Below are positions 34,700-46,600 of a stretch of 64,000 bases of DNA, piece by piece. The notes beneath the pieces were generated by a model. The model was not told where the DNA came from, did no database searches, and was given only the letters and a program-made list of their open reading frames with translations. Where the stretch lies: NCBI GenBank assembly GCA_022410635.1, contig JAJVDF010000211.1, positions 446,752 through 510,751 of the forward strand, in the 5' to 3' direction. Source of the stretch: Tretioscincus oriximinensis (taxonomy: Eukaryota > Chordata > Lepidosauria > Squamata > Gymnophthalmidae). Made by a program: the position numbers and the translations under genes. The first letter of the stretch is position 1; each line of letters starts with the position of its first letter.

Positions 34700-36250
34700 A
34701 TCATAGACAAATCTAATTCTTCAGAGGCATCAAGATTTCAGAAGCAGTAGGACAAAAGGACAAAGAACAGAGACAAAATAATAAATATTCTTTAATATTT
34801 ATTAATATTAAATTAAAAATTAAAGGGCAGAATACAAATGTAAATTAAAAATACCAGGATACAACTGCTGCCCCCATACAGATAAGACCTTCCCCTGGCT
34901 GAACCTGCTTATCCCACCAACGAGCCTGCTACTGGCACAGATAACTTGCTCGTGAAGCTATGCCAAGATGACTATATAGCTTTGGATATGGACAACAAAA
35001 ATAACAAACCTGAATTCATTTATTCTGATAAGAATGATGCACTTGAAATAGTAGTTTGGCATGAAAATCTCTTCTAGTTAACCTATCTCTATAAAGGCCT
35101 TTTGGCTATTGACTTTAAAAACAACATATCAATCAAAGTGAATCACAAAACATCAGGAGGGCAGCAATAAATCATTGTAAACAACAGATTTCTTCAGAAT
35201 CCCAGAACTTTATTAAAACGCAAGGAAAAGTGACAACAGAGCAAAAACATACAGTCTATCAAGTACAGATGGGATTCTTCTCAGTCTCTGGCTTGTTGGC
35301 TTAGGAATAGCAGGGGGAAAGTGGCAGTGGTGGTGAGTTTCATTGTAGTTGAACAGGAGATTCAACTAGCATGCTGGGTCTGGTGCAAAACCATAATTAT
35401 TTCTAACATACCGAATAATGAATAGGCAGGAACCACAATCACATCTTATTACTAGCCATTGAAACATCTATCAGTGAAGGGGAATCTGCGAAGTGGGCAC
35501 AAAACAGCCTTTTTGAGAACCAAAGCTTCTCTTTCTGTTTTCAGCTCAGAGCAGATGATGAAATAATAATCTTCCTCTGTTCCTTGCACTCATACTTGAG
35601 GCCTCAAGGTTCCAAAGAGCTCTAGTAGTTGGCAGATCATCACACAGTAGATGATCTCATGGTTATTCTTTCTTCAGTGATGTCATAGAAATTCAAAAAT
35701 GGAAAACAGATGACCTAGTGATAGATCTATTGATATACATGTATACAGAGTGGTTATTAGATCTTTTATGCACATACCTAGTAATTCANTTTCAATACCT
35801 CAGTACTCCATGTCACCTGTTTTGGATGAGTAACTATAAAGATCACCAAGTGCCCTCTAATCTAGAATAATGCATTGATCAGTACTGCATCTGTACTAGT
35901 GCAGTCTGTTCTAGATCAAGCAGCAGTATATCCATGCATAGAGCAGATCTTACATGAGTGTGTCTGTAAGTGGCCTGCTCAGGCTCCCTTCTAGCATGTG
36001 CTGCCTCAGTTCCAATGGGCCCCACTATTTAAAGCAGATGTGCACTGATAAAGCAAATCTAGATTTACCTATACAGATTTAGTATAATAAATGTGTAAAG
36101 GAAAGAGAACATGTTAGTAAAATGGGATGAAAATGGATTGAAACTTCTTTGCTAAAGGTCAGATCTATTTTATATATGGACTCTAGCAAGAGATGCACAA
36201 CCATTAATAAGGCATTCACAGTTTGAATAAATATGAACAAAAGTCAGATG
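34700..36250. other. Intergenic, nothing recognised
   Basis: No gene or named repeat. A few short self-complementary words (CTAGATC/GATCTAG) near 35870-35930 do not make a clear element. N at 35789. Confidence 0.35.
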
Positions 36251-36269
36251 CTTTCAACATTTATCCATA

Positions 36270-37211
36270 TTAAACATTATGAAGAACCAACTGTTTGAAC
36301 CCCAGCAGTTTTCTAGTGGCTCCTTTTATTTCCCTGTTAGTCAGACTATAGATAATTGGATTCAGCATAGGAGTTGTAATGCTGTATTGAATGGAAACAA
36401 GTTCATCTATAATTTCTGAGGAAGCTGTGTTGGGTCTCATGTACCTGAAACAGCCANTACCGTAGTATAAACACAGGACAATAAGATGAGAACTACATGT
36501 GGAAAATGTTTTTCTTCTGGCTGTTGCTGAACGCATTTTAAGAATGGTAGAAATAATGTGAATATAAGATGTTAAAATAACGAAGAAGGTCAAAATGGCT
36601 ACTAAGCTACCAGTAATAATTAAAATAATGTTATTCAGAAAGATTTCCGTACAAGATAAGGCAAGCAGAGATGTGAGTTCACAGCTGAAATGTCTTATAA
36701 CATTTGAACCACAAAACACTATATTTGTTACTGGTAAAGTATTTGACAACGCATGGAAGAAACTTATAGTCCATGCTCCTGCAATAAGACAATTACAGAA
36801 TTTTTTATTCATAATTTGTGTATAATGCAAAGGCTTACATATAGCAGCATATCGGTCATATGCCATTGCTGTAAGTATGAATGCTTCTGTTGGTGCTATT
36901 AAAAAGAGGAGAAACATCTGAGTAAAGCAACTATTTTTTGAAATCACTGGCCTTGTGTAGAGATTGGCAAGAAGCTTAGGGACAGTTATAGAAGAAAAAC
37001 AGACATCAAGAAAAGCCAGATGGCTTAAGAAAAAGTACATCGGTGTCCTGAGTTGAGTATTTGTGTTCGTTACTATCATGATGACTGTATTTCCCATAAG
37101 AGTTACTATATAGATGAAGAAAAACACCAGGAACAGGCATAGCTGTGTTGCTGGATCAAATGTAAGTCCCAGGAGAACAAATGAAGTCATGATGGTTGTC
37201 TGATTTTCCAT
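36270..37211 (-). CDS. Olfactory receptor, class II, CELTSL group (locus 7)
   Basis: The frame is 313 codons, the same length as locus 4 and collinear with it. Features are MENQTTIMTSFVLLGLTFDP with N3-Q-T glycosylation, GNTVIMIV, RTPMYFFLSHLAFLD, APTEAFILTAMAYDRY with E3.39, [24 protein letters not shown] and NPIIYSLTNREI. One codon holds an N (36457) in TM6. The acceptor GTCTACTTCTCCAG (AG 37222-37223) lies just before the ATG. A composite promoter candidate is at 39330-39351, about 2.1 kb upstream. Confidence 0.95.
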   Translation of the reverse strand: MENQTTIMTSFVLLGLTFDPATQLCLFLVFFFIYIVTLMGNTVIMIVTNTNTQLRTPMYFFLSHLAFLDVCFSSITVPKLLANLYTRPVISKNSCFTQMFLLFLIAPTEAFILTAMAYDRYAAICKPLHYTQIMNKKFCNCLIAGAWTISFFHALSNTLPVTNIVFCGSNVIRHFSCELTSLLALSCTEIFLNNIILIITGSLVAILTFFVILTSYIHIISTILKMRSATARRKTFSTCSSHLIVLCLYYGXGCFRYMRPNTASSEIIDELVSIQYSITTPMLNPIIYSLTNREIKGATRKLLGFKQLVLHNV

Positions 37212-38189
37212 TTACTTAATACTGGAGAAGTAGACCAACAAAGAACAGAAAACAAAGTAAAGGAAAAATCTCATTTAGCAATAGAATTTCAAATAATGGA
37301 AATGTAAGAGTGGCTCGTTATCAGTTAAAACTTATTCCAGATTATTTCCCAATAGAGGAACCTGTATCATCCTACGGCGGACCCTTCCTGCCCTAGTATA
37401 ATCTAAACTAGCATGTGGATAACAGATGCTATTTAGAAATATAATCTGGAATTGAGTCAGTGCAGAAATGGCATATTTAACAGAGAACCATTGTATAGCT
37501 GTATCAGACATCCTTTGTTTATTCAGCTGTAGTTGGATAGTCTAGAACAAAACATGGATATTCTGCAATAAAACTGGTTGGACAGTAATTTTATTCAGTA
37601 ATATCTAAGTAAAGTGGAATAAATAAGCAATGTCTGATATATAACTAGTCTCTTTCGCAGTTTATTTTTATTTGTGGTTCCTGAAAAATTAATTCCTGTA
37701 GTTACATTGTAATAATGTGTACAANTAATGGCAGTGGAGGATAATTTTCAACTATTAATCTTTTCCACAGTCCATCCAATGCTAATAGAACAAAACTGGA
37801 AAATTGCTGCTTCAAGTCCAAGAGCCCATGGAATAGTTTCAGTAGCATACTTTTTCTTTATAAGCAAGATGCTCAACTCTTGCAAAATTGCATCAGTGTC
37901 CTCCATTATGAAAATCACTGTGTATGTTAGGACTCAGGTCTAAAAAAACAACTTGCGTAAAGTATGCAGTGAATTAAGCACGCTATAAAAACATTTCTCC
38001 AAATTATGATCAGGTAAAGAATGAAATTAATGTTGTACATTATGTTAACTCATGTATGAACATACCTTCTCATTAATCCATAAATGTACAATATAAAGAT
38101 GGTAACTTAGTTCTCCCAAACCTGTCATGTATGTATCTGGATGTAATACTATAAATATGTATTATTATTATTTTTTCACTTTAGATAGT

Positions 38190-38290
38190 CTGCATTTATT
38201 TATTTATTTATTTATTTATTTACATTTATTTACTGATGGCCTCAGGCTAGTTAACAATAAAATACAGAATTAATATGTGAAACATAATTA
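38190..38290. repeat. (TTTA)n with L2/SINE-like flank
   Basis: About eight TTTA units, then TGGCCTCAGGCTAGTTAACAATAAAA, the same unit as at 20440-20490. Confidence 0.7.
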
Positions 38291-39324
38291 AGTATGAAGC
38301 AGCATGTTTTATGTATTAAACAAAAGCATAAAATAATTTCATCTTCACATATATCTTATTCCTACAGAAAGTCAGAACTCTGTGAAACTGGTAACAGGAA
38401 ACAACTTTGTTTCATTTATAAGACAAAAGTACTTCATACAGAGTGTTTTAAGTGAAAAAAATAGCAACAGTCGTATGCCCAGAATTTTGTTGTTAAGGGA
38501 ATTTACAAGTATCTCTGCTCTCCTATGCTATCATCAAATTGATACTTGTGAAAAGTACAAAATGTCAAATAAATTACATTCCTATCAGTCATTCCCATGT
38601 AATTTGGGATAATTTTATATTGCCAGATACATCAANTCAACCTCCCTTTACTATATTAAGAGTAATTACTCCTCGATTNCACCATCCCGTGGAAGGAAGG
38701 CTTCTGGGATGCTTATTAGCTTGGTATATCTGCTAGTGTAAAATTGCCCAGCACAGCAAACCACACTCAAAAGTGTGTGTTGTACTGTCCCCCCTCCCAC
38801 CTTAGATTGTAACAAGCTAACGCATGCATCTTTTCCCACCCAGATCCACTTATTTATTGTATTATAACGAAAAGTTATTGGGGTGGGAAAGGATATTTCA
38901 ATTAGAACAAACAAGAAACATCTAGATGCTACTGTATTAGTGCTTACTGTACCATTCATTAGAATCCTGCTCAGGTAACTTAATTTTTCTAGTCAAGCAA
39001 TTTGAATAATTCATTTTTTATTATTTCACTTTGAAAACTCACCCAGGTAGTCAAAACCAGCTTTTATTCTCTCACTTTCATACAACTGCACAAAAGTTCA
39101 TGACTCAGTCTACCAAGGAATATTTTTCTGTAATATTTCTGCATCCACTGTTGTCCATCTTCCAAGTTTATCACCTTAGTCTCAGTATTTATTGTAACAA
39201 NAAATGCCATAATTAGACCTCGAATTCTGGTGGAATGTTTTCATTTTATATTGCTATTTGGTTGCTTAGAGCCTAATAAAGTTCATTTTTAGTTTACCTT
39301 AATTGTCTAGTCATTCTCTTTAAA

Positions 39325-39355
39325 ATATATCCTTTGGGATTAATTATATAAAGCT
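39325..39355 (-). promoter_or_regulatory. Candidate OR promoter element of locus 7
   Basis: TCCTTTGGGA (39330-39339, one mismatch to the O/E palindrome, at a different position from the locus 4 copy), TAATTA (39341-39346) and an overlapping TATATAA (39345-39351). The three parts match 22503-22525. Confidence 0.55.
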
Positions 39356-39470
39356 AAGTCATATTAGTATCCATTGCCAGTCTAAATGCAACTACTAACT
39401 TACATTTCATTTATATCTGTTCAATGGCTGAGGTTTGTAAGGGTGGGTTAGCACAGCCCCCCTAGGGATA

Positions 39471-39922
39471 GGGTTGCCATATTTTGGCAGCCCAAAACCT
39501 GGATGGGGTGGGGTGTGCACGCACGCACGCGCACGCGCACACACACACATGCACATGGACGCTTGCGGTGAGACAGGCAGAGCTGCACAAAAGCTCTGTT
39601 CTCCTGTCAAAAACCAAGGCGTTTTTCCTCTGCTGGAGGCGAGTTGGTGTGCTTTGCCTGACAGCAGGTGCGAACCCCCACCTCCTGCAGAGGATCAGCT
39701 ACAGCACACTCCGAGATTCCTTCCAGGACCCTGGAAAGGGTTGCTTGGACAGCAGCTGTCAGCTCTGATGGCTCCTTTGCCTTCAAAAGCCTGGATTTTT
39801 ACATTCCCTGATGCAGCATTGGGGAATGTAAAAATCCGGGATTTTCTCATAAAACCTGGAGAGGACTATATTTTAGTCCCCAAAGCTCATATTGTCCTGG
39901 CTTCCCGGGATGTATGGCAACC
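39471..39922. mobile_element. Probable non-autonomous DNA transposon with GGTTGCCATA ends
   Basis: Left end GGGTTGCCATA and right end TATGGCAACC are inverted. The interior holds a CA/GC simple repeat (39518-39550) and a 16-base perfect hairpin at 39793-39837. A hAT-like origin is suggested by the ends, but I see no clean target duplication. Confidence 0.55.
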
Positions 39923-40077
39923 TTTATGGCCACCATTACTAGCTAGTTTACCAGCTCTATTTGGCTGCCCATCTGCACAGCCAGGTAATCAGGTGTGTGA
40001 GATGATAACATGGAATAGCATCTTGTGTTACTGTCCTGGGAATGGTGGTGAACATGTTGGAGGTCCTCTAATTCTCA

Positions 40078-40405
40078 GGTGGAAGAGGAAGAAGAGGAAG
40101 AAGACAAAGAGGAAGAAGAAGAGGAAGAAGCAATAAGAAGAAAGAAGAACTGGGTTCTTGTACCCCACTTTTCTGACCTTTCAAAGGGACTCAAAGTGGC
40201 TTACAAGGGTATTTTTGCCTGAAGGTTTACATTCAATCTTCCCCACCAGGCTGTGGTGGTTCCCATTTATCTACTTGCAGTCAGTTGCAATTTCTTGTAA
40301 TTCTTGCTTTTGAATAGCTGGGTTGGCTACAGCTACACAGGCTAGAAGAAAGTGCTCACCCCTNCCCACATCTAACACAGGGCTTCCTTAGTGACTGAGC
40401 CATTC
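40078..40405 (-). mobile_element. tRNA-derived SINE (family A), minus orientation, head deleted
   Basis: The 3' tail is the purine-rich GGAAGA run at 40078-40150. The body (GAGTCCCTTTGAAAGGTCAG, GTAATTCTTGC, GAAAGTGCTCACCCC in complement) matches the copies at 4037 and 14400. The tRNA-like head has lost its anticodon half between CTAAGGA and AGCCCTGTG. N at 40364. Confidence 0.8.
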
Positions 40406-40845
40406 ATGGAGAAGCCATCCATGGCAGCAGAAACAATGGCCAAGACTATTTTTGCTGCCATGAATGACAAGCTTCAGGAGCTGTAGGTAAATTGCCCATA
40501 TAACTGGCATCTCCTGGCTTCCAAAGCATTGACACTGCAGAATGATGCGAATGTTTTACTCTTGTTCATGGAGAAATGATCTTTGATGATTTATCTTCTC
40601 TTTATATGCCAGTGTATGAGTAGCAGTGTGCTTAGAAGTTTTTCTTTTTCCTTTCATCAATTGTACCACAAAAGCAATCAATGTGTTTTATTGGGAGTGG
40701 ACCATTTCATAAACAGTCTACTCTTAATAAAACACATTGGTCACCTCTGTAGTCCAACTGATGAAAGGAAAAACAAAAACTTCTAAGGATGCCCCATCCC
40801 TTGTGTTGCCAGAAGGAAACTTCAGTCACACAAAGGGATGATGTA

Positions 40846-40940
40846 AGCAGTTTGGTGACCTTTGGCCAGTCATACTTCTTTAGAACTCTCTTAGACTTGC
40901 CTATGTCACAGGATGTCTACTGCGGAGAAAGTGAAAAGGG
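40846..40940 (+). mobile_element. SINE family B fragment
   Basis: AGCAGTTTGGTGACCTTTGG, CCAGTCATACTTC and CACAGGATGTCTACTGCGG match the central part of the 20663 copy. Confidence 0.65.
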
Positions 40941-41030
40941 CTTTAAGATTAAAATACCAAAGCCAGTGTCAAAGGGGAGAAAATTTGGGTTCATATTTGG
41001 TGTAATACAGTTACATACAAAGATAGATGA

Positions 41031-41185
41031 TAGACAGACAGACAGACAGACACATACATACATACATAGATACATAGATACATAGATACATAGATACATA
41101 GATACATAGATACATACATACATACATACATACATACACACATACACACATACACACATACACACATACACACACACACACACCC
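41031..41185. repeat. Compound microsatellite (GACA), (CATA), (GATACATA), (CA)
   Basis: Successive blocks of GACA, CATA, ATAGATAC, CATACACA and CA units. The Cys/Val/Tyr-rich frames on the minus strand are artefacts of it. Confidence 0.95.
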
Positions 41186-41566
41186 CAGAGGTGGCTGGCC
41201 TCTGAATTCGTAGGGTCCGACGAACACCCATAAATTAAAATCAGTGATAAAATCTCCATAGAAAACAATGGAGAACCATTGGCCAACAGTAAGCTTTCAT
41301 AGAGGAGCTGACAACAAATCAAAAAGTTCTAGGCAGCTTTTTTAATTAACAAAAGTTGATGCCGATCCCAGAACCAATGGGAGGGCTATCTAGGAGGGGC
41401 TACAGTCTTTGTCTCAGTCTCCACAGAGGTGCCATTTTGTATTGGCATTCAACTTGCAGACTGGGAGAGAGACCGGTAAGTCATTGAATGTGTCTCCTCT
41501 GAGCCACATTCCTAACCGCTATGGCTGCAACCACCCCCCAGCCCCAAACTACACCAACCACCACTG
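41186..41566. mobile_element. hAT-type MITE, copy 1, inserted in microsatellite
   Basis: Ends CAGAGGTGGCTGG and CCAACCACCACTG are inverted and match the ends of the 51898 copy. The body shares CATAGAGGA, CAGCTTTTTTAATT, AATGGGAGGGCT and CAACTTGCAGACTG. The flanks ACACACCC and ACATACAC fit an 8-base duplication in the CA repeat with decay. Confidence 0.8.
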
Positions 41567-41772
41567 ACATACACATATACACAAATACACANATGCATTT
41601 CTAAAGATAGAAAATATGACATGTTCAAAGCTTCTTCTTTGATCTAGATCATCCAATCTTTTAACAAATGGGTTCACATTATGTAAACTGATGCTATTTC
41701 TATTATGTCCTATTAAGGTTCTTAATATTAATAAAAAATTACTACTATTTATTTTGAAAATGGAAATTATTA

Positions 41773-42696
41773 TCATGATTTCAATTTTAATAACTTCTGA
41801 AAGGCTGATTTTACCTCTTTGTTCTGTAAACTATAGATGATGGGGTTTAGCAAGGGTGTAAGAATACTATATTGAATAGATAATATTTCATCTAAAACAA
41901 TAGAAGAAATTGAATTTGGCCTCAGATATCGGAAATAGCCTGTTCCATAGAACAGAGTCACCACTGTAAGGTGGGAGCTGCAAGTGGAGAAAGCTTTACT
42001 TCTTCCTTCAGTAGAGCTGATCTTCAGGATAGTAGAAATAATATAAACATAAGAGAGGACAGTGAGGAACAGAGATACCAAACCAACTGAACTTCCAGAA
42101 ATAAAGAACAACATATTATTTGCGAAAGGTTCATTGCAGGACAAAGACAGGATAGAAGGAAGTTCACAGCTGAAATGTCTTATGATATTTGAGCCACAGA
42201 ATTGCACATTTAGCAGAGCTAAAACATTTGTAAGTGCATAGCAGAACCCAATAAACCATGCACTGGCTACTAATCTTTGGCACAAAGCAATGTTCATTAT
42301 TTCCATGTAGTGCAGTGGTTTGCATATAGCTGAATATCTGTCATAGGCCATTGCTGACAGAATAAAAGCTTCAGTTGTCGCTGAAAGTAAAATAAAAAAT
42401 GCCTGACTGAAACATCCACCAGTAGAAATGGACTTTTGCTTTGTAATCATGATCTCCAACATTTTGGGGACAGTGACAGAAGAATAGAATGCATCAAGCA
42501 AAGAGAGGTGGCCAAGAAAGAAGTACATTGGATTCTGAAGTTGTGAGTTGGTTCTTACAGCCAACATAATCATTAGGTTTGCCCCAAGTGTCAAGACATA
42601 AATCAACAAGAAAAAGAAAAGAAAGAAGATCTGGAGGTGAAATTTGTCAGACAGTCCAAGAAGAAAAAAACAGCATCCATGTGTGTAATTTTCCAT
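41773..42696 (-). CDS. Olfactory receptor, class II, CELPSIL triplet (locus 8)
   Basis: The frame is 307 codons, complete, with no undetermined codon. It starts MENYTHGCCFFLLGLS with N3-Y-T glycosylation. TM1 reads LGANLMI, where most ORs have GN; the Asn is kept but the Gly is Ala, shared by loci 9 and 10. It has [57 protein letters not shown] and NPIIYSLQNKEV. The acceptor TTTTTCATTCCCATAG (AG 42710-42711) sits 14 bases before the ATG. It is one of a tandem triplet with loci 9 and 10, which share 5' flank and intergenic blocks. Promoter candidate at 44084-44105. Confidence 0.96.
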   Translation of the reverse strand: MENYTHGCCFFLLGLSDKFHLQIFFLFFFLLIYVLTLGANLMIMLAVRTNSQLQNPMYFFLGHLSLLDAFYSSVTVPKMLEIMITKQKSISTGGCFSQAFFILLSATTEAFILSAMAYDRYSAICKPLHYMEIMNIALCQRLVASAWFIGFCYALTNVLALLNVQFCGSNIIRHFSCELPSILSLSCNEPFANNMLFFISGSSVGLVSLFLTVLSYVYIISTILKISSTEGRSKAFSTCSSHLTVVTLFYGTGYFRYLRPNSISSIVLDEILSIQYSILTPLLNPIIYSLQNKEVKSAFQKLLKLKS

Positions 42697-42890
42697 TGAA
42701 ATTGCAAATCTATGGGAATGAAAAATACAATCACAAGATAAGCAAACATCTCAAGGAGAAAGAAGAAAGCAAATATAAAATGAAAAATAGCATTGATTAA
42801 AAACAAAGATTGAGATTGATCATGCTCTAATACATCATTGTGTGGGAATTAAGACATTTCACTTCTTCTCTTCTTCTTTTCTCCTTCTCC

Positions 42891-42935
42891 TTATCATCAT
42901 CATCACCATCATCATCACCATCATCATTATTATAA
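42891..42935. repeat. (CAT)n microsatellite
   Basis: Imperfect ATC/ACC triplets on the plus strand, following a CTT-rich run. Confidence 0.85.
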
Positions 42936-42944
42936 GAAACATAC

Positions 42945-43320
42945 TTTTTAGTCTGGATCCAGAAAGTCTAGCAAGGTGGTCTTGTAGCCCTTGACCACCA
43001 AGCTAGAGGATGGTCTAATCTTTTAGATTAAGAAAAAAAACTTAGACATTAGGAGCTTTCACAGACAAGTCTACTTCTTCAAATGCTTCTTATTTGAAAA
43101 CTAACATGTCTCTTTATTTAAAATTATCTATATGGAAAGCACCAAAATTAGTAAAAAATAATGGAATGGAAATTCATCAGCCTCTCCAGGATTCTTGCCC
43201 AAGTTGAGAGCATCTGAAGAAATAAAACTGGTTACAAAAGCTCACTCCACGGATCTTTTTTCTTGTTAGTCTCTAATGTGCTACAAGACTCACTTGCTAG
43301 AGTTTCTAGACCCAGATTAA
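42945..43320. mobile_element. TIR-bearing element, ends about 35-40 bp
   Basis: The left end TCTGGATCCAGAAAGTCTAG then CAAGGTGGTCTTGTAGC is the inverse of the right end (GCTACAAGACTCACTTGCTAG then AGTTTCTAGACCCAGA). The interior contains CAGACAAGTCTACTTCTTC. A shorter relative is at 21222-21350, and a partial one is near 50360. Confidence 0.65.
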
Positions 43321-43324
43321 CATG

Positions 43325-44050
43325 GCTTTTTGTTTGAAATTAATAATTAATAACAATGTTGATAGTTCCTCTCAAAAAGCATAGGAGAATGAAAACACAG
43401 AAAGTGCCAAGACTGAGGAAATAATTTCAAACACTCCATCTAATAACGTAATTCAAACTCAGCCTATATAAAGGAAAAGATATAGACATTGTAGTGCAAT
43501 GNGGTCCAACTAACCAAATCTAACTAAGATTTGGCAATGGAGAGGAAGCCAAGTTTGAATGTTTACATATTGTAAACAAGGTACCTCATGTGTGTCTTTT
43601 CATAGTTTCTGGGAGAGCTTAGGGAATATGACTTGAGATTCTATCTTGTGTCTCAGTTTCCCATCAGTAATGTTAATTCTTCTTATAGGATGACATACAT
43701 GGAGCTGGTCAAGATCATGTCATGGATCCATTTTATCTATCTTATCCTAACTAAAATTGAATGCAATAATGTTTGAAATGTTCTAATTCTTATCTAGTTA
43801 TTATCTTTTGTTTAAAATAATAATTCTTGATGTACGTACTAAAACAAAGAAAGTTAAAAATCCCATCAGACTCACCCAAAATACTTCTTGATATCATAGC
43901 AATTGAATGTATGGATATGTATTTTCCTCAACAAAAAAAGTCTCCTTACCAACAAAGTAAAAACATTTCATTGGCATTTTAAAGGGTAGAAGCTGTGTAC
44001 ATTTACAGGGCCTTCGAAAACATCTCTTATAGCTTCTCTGTGACATTTCT
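43325..44050. other. Upstream region of locus 8, no gene
   Basis: AT-rich spacer between the TIR element and the promoter candidate. Nothing else recognised; N at 43502. Confidence 0.35.
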
Positions 44051-44079
44051 TATTGCTTTTGCCACAGTCAATGCAAAAT

Positions 44080-44110
44080 ACTTGGATTAAGTGCTTCTCT
44101 TGGGAAAATC
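44080..44110 (-). promoter_or_regulatory. Candidate OR promoter element of locus 8
   Basis: In gene orientation this reads TTTTCCCAAGAGAAGCACTTAATCC, with an O/E-like TCCCAAGAGA (44096-44105) next to a TTAATCC homeodomain-like core. Counterparts are at 51404-51432 and 57172-57204. The surrounding block of about 250 bp is shared by the three loci. Confidence 0.6.
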
Positions 44111-44339
44111 ACATAGCAAGCAGGGGTTTGGGATTTATTTTATTTATTTATTTTTAATAATTTTATGTCATCATGGATTTTTGAAGTTCATTAATTGCTA
44201 TCTTGGGCAGTCTGAAGGAAGGGATAGGCACCACAGAAAGTCACAGAACATATGGCTCCAGTTGGTATCAAAACAGATGTTATGGTGTAGCAGGTCCCTG
44301 GTGAATTTTACCATGGAGATTTAAATCCTGCTTGTGCTG

Positions 44340-46590
44340 GCTGAATAATGTGTTTTAGGCATCTATTACAACATATTTATAACACATTAGCTGTGATATA
44401 ACAGATCCCTACAATACATTACTAATCCTGAACAAACAGGGCCTTAGATCAAAATATGTGTAAAATATAATAATAGAAATCACATCAACTGGTAGGCATG
44501 ATTAATGTTTTTAATTTGGCATAAGAATTTGAGAAAGCTGGAACACAGAATATGAATTCTGCATAGGATGATTAAAAATGAAGTTAAATTTGGAAAGAAA
44601 TTTAGAGGTCATACTTTTTTCTCCCCTTTTGTTGTGTTTTTGCAAGTGCTTGTCACAGAGCAGCAGAAAGAGAGATCTGGGTAAATATATCTTGCTTGCT
44701 CTCCACCCCTTTTGGCAGGCACCACTCTACTCCAACCCTCATGCTGTGCAGTAGGCAATTTGCTCTCCTTGAATGAAGCGACAGAAAGATGTAGGATTTA
44801 GAAAATGTGTTATTGTTTTNTATCCCAGTAACCCTACCCTATTAGTGAAGTATGTTTGAAGTTAACAAACGTGTGGACTGAATTACTTGGTAACCAAACT
44901 GCAACCATTCTCTGCCATTTAGAAAATCACAAACAAGCATATCTTTATCAACACTTTTCCCTAAGAACAGAACTGCAAGCCAAATAGAGGAAATTCATGA
45001 GAAAAAATAACCAGTACACAGAAATTCTTGAGGAAATCTGGTGTTTTTCTAACAAGATGACTTAATTGTTCTCTTGAAATAATGGTCAGAGAGAGACAGC
45101 ATTCTGATGAGGGAAAAGCAGCCAAGCTGGTTTCCTTTGGATAACTGCTGAGAAATGTCCATTAAATCATATAATAATATTTAATAAGTTATGTTCAGGT
45201 TCCAAAATGCTGAGTGACATGGTCAACATTTATTTTGAGAATCTCATTGTATGTGCAACTTGTAAGTTTATGTTCCCAGAAATTTGCATTAAATGTAGGA
45301 GGTAGAGTACTAGAGCATCACAGTAAATTGGCATATCATGGAACAGTTAACTTATTTCAGTAATTCCATTCAAATAGTAAAACTCATATATGATAAAGAT
45401 TCATTATACAGAGTGACAGAGTGATCTATTTTAAGCTTTTATTTCTTTGATTAGTGTGTGGCACTATGAGTGTACAATATTGAACTTTCTCATAATTTTT
45501 TTTCCCGCAGATATTGACTTATGTATTTTTATTATCTGTAAGCCATAATCAACATTAAAACTGGCATCTCCTGACTTCCCAAGGTTTGATGCTGGAGAAT
45601 GAAGCTGATATTTTCAGTGTTAATCATGTAGAAACCACCTCTGATCTTCGCTTCTGTTGTGTATGGCAGTGGAGGAGATAAACAAGAATTCAATGTGTCT
45701 CAGAGTTTATTGTCTTTTTCCTTGTATCAGCTTGCACAATTGAGGATGGATTGTTGCATAATATTCAAGGCAAAAATTAAACCTTTTAAAAAAATATTGG
45801 CTGTTTGATTTTTTCTTATTATTCATGTTTTCCTAGCAAATTCAATATCAAAAACAAGAGAAAGTAGTACAAATGGGCCTAGAATTTGAACACCATTGGG
45901 GTGGGTTTTTATTGTTGTTGTTATAGTTGTTTTTTAAATCTAAAAACATCTTGGGAGGCAAGCTAAGATTAATATTTTAATGGAGACAATAGATATGTGT
46001 TAGGCCTTNCTCTGGATTATATTTCAGAATAGGGATCTACAAACCATATGCCATTGCAGGCTAAGGAAAAGCCTGTGGGGGTCTTGATTAATCTGCATCC
46101 AACATTGAGATGTAATCCAGAATAAAGTCCATCCAGTACAGAAAGTCCAGTACAGTACAATCAAACAAATTTTTAGGGTTTAGGTTCTTATTAGAAGCAA
46201 TAAGGGAATGGACTAACTCAACATAGTGTTAAAATACATTCCTGAAAAAATGTCTCACTTGTTCATATACCAGACAAATTATTATTAGAAAAATACCATT
46301 TTCTCACTTGTTTGTATTGGAAGACACAACGACTATCTGGAGAACAACAGGAAACCAAAGTTGTGCCAACAAAACATTGCAATTATTACGTGTAAACTTA
46401 GATGAGAGTGATTACTNCAGTTTAGAAACATAAATATAAATACATAAATACATAAAACATTTTGCAATTTTTATTAATATATACCATTACACAATATGAC
46501 AGTAGGCACTTTCATCAGATTTCATACAAAAGTCACTGTTATATTTTGCAATGGGAATTAAATAGTGGTGATGATACTACAACTATTTAG
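44340..46590. other. Intergenic between loci 8 and 9, duplicated segments
   Basis: No gene. 45555-45720 (ACTGGCATCTCCTGACTTCC onwards) matches 40498-40640 and 51770-51890, and 46460-46590 matches 52835-52965. These mark the repeat unit of the tandem triplication. N bases at 44820, 46009 and 46417. Confidence 0.5.
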
Positions 46591-46600
46591 ATGTGTCTAT

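Noticed and set aside
39474..40136. A 220-codon frame on the plus strand
   Set aside because: It runs through a CA/GC simple repeat, a DNA transposon and the purine tail of a SINE; no domain.
40917..41322. Cys/Val/Tyr repeat frames on the minus strand
   Set aside because: They translate the CATA/CACA microsatellite in all three frames.
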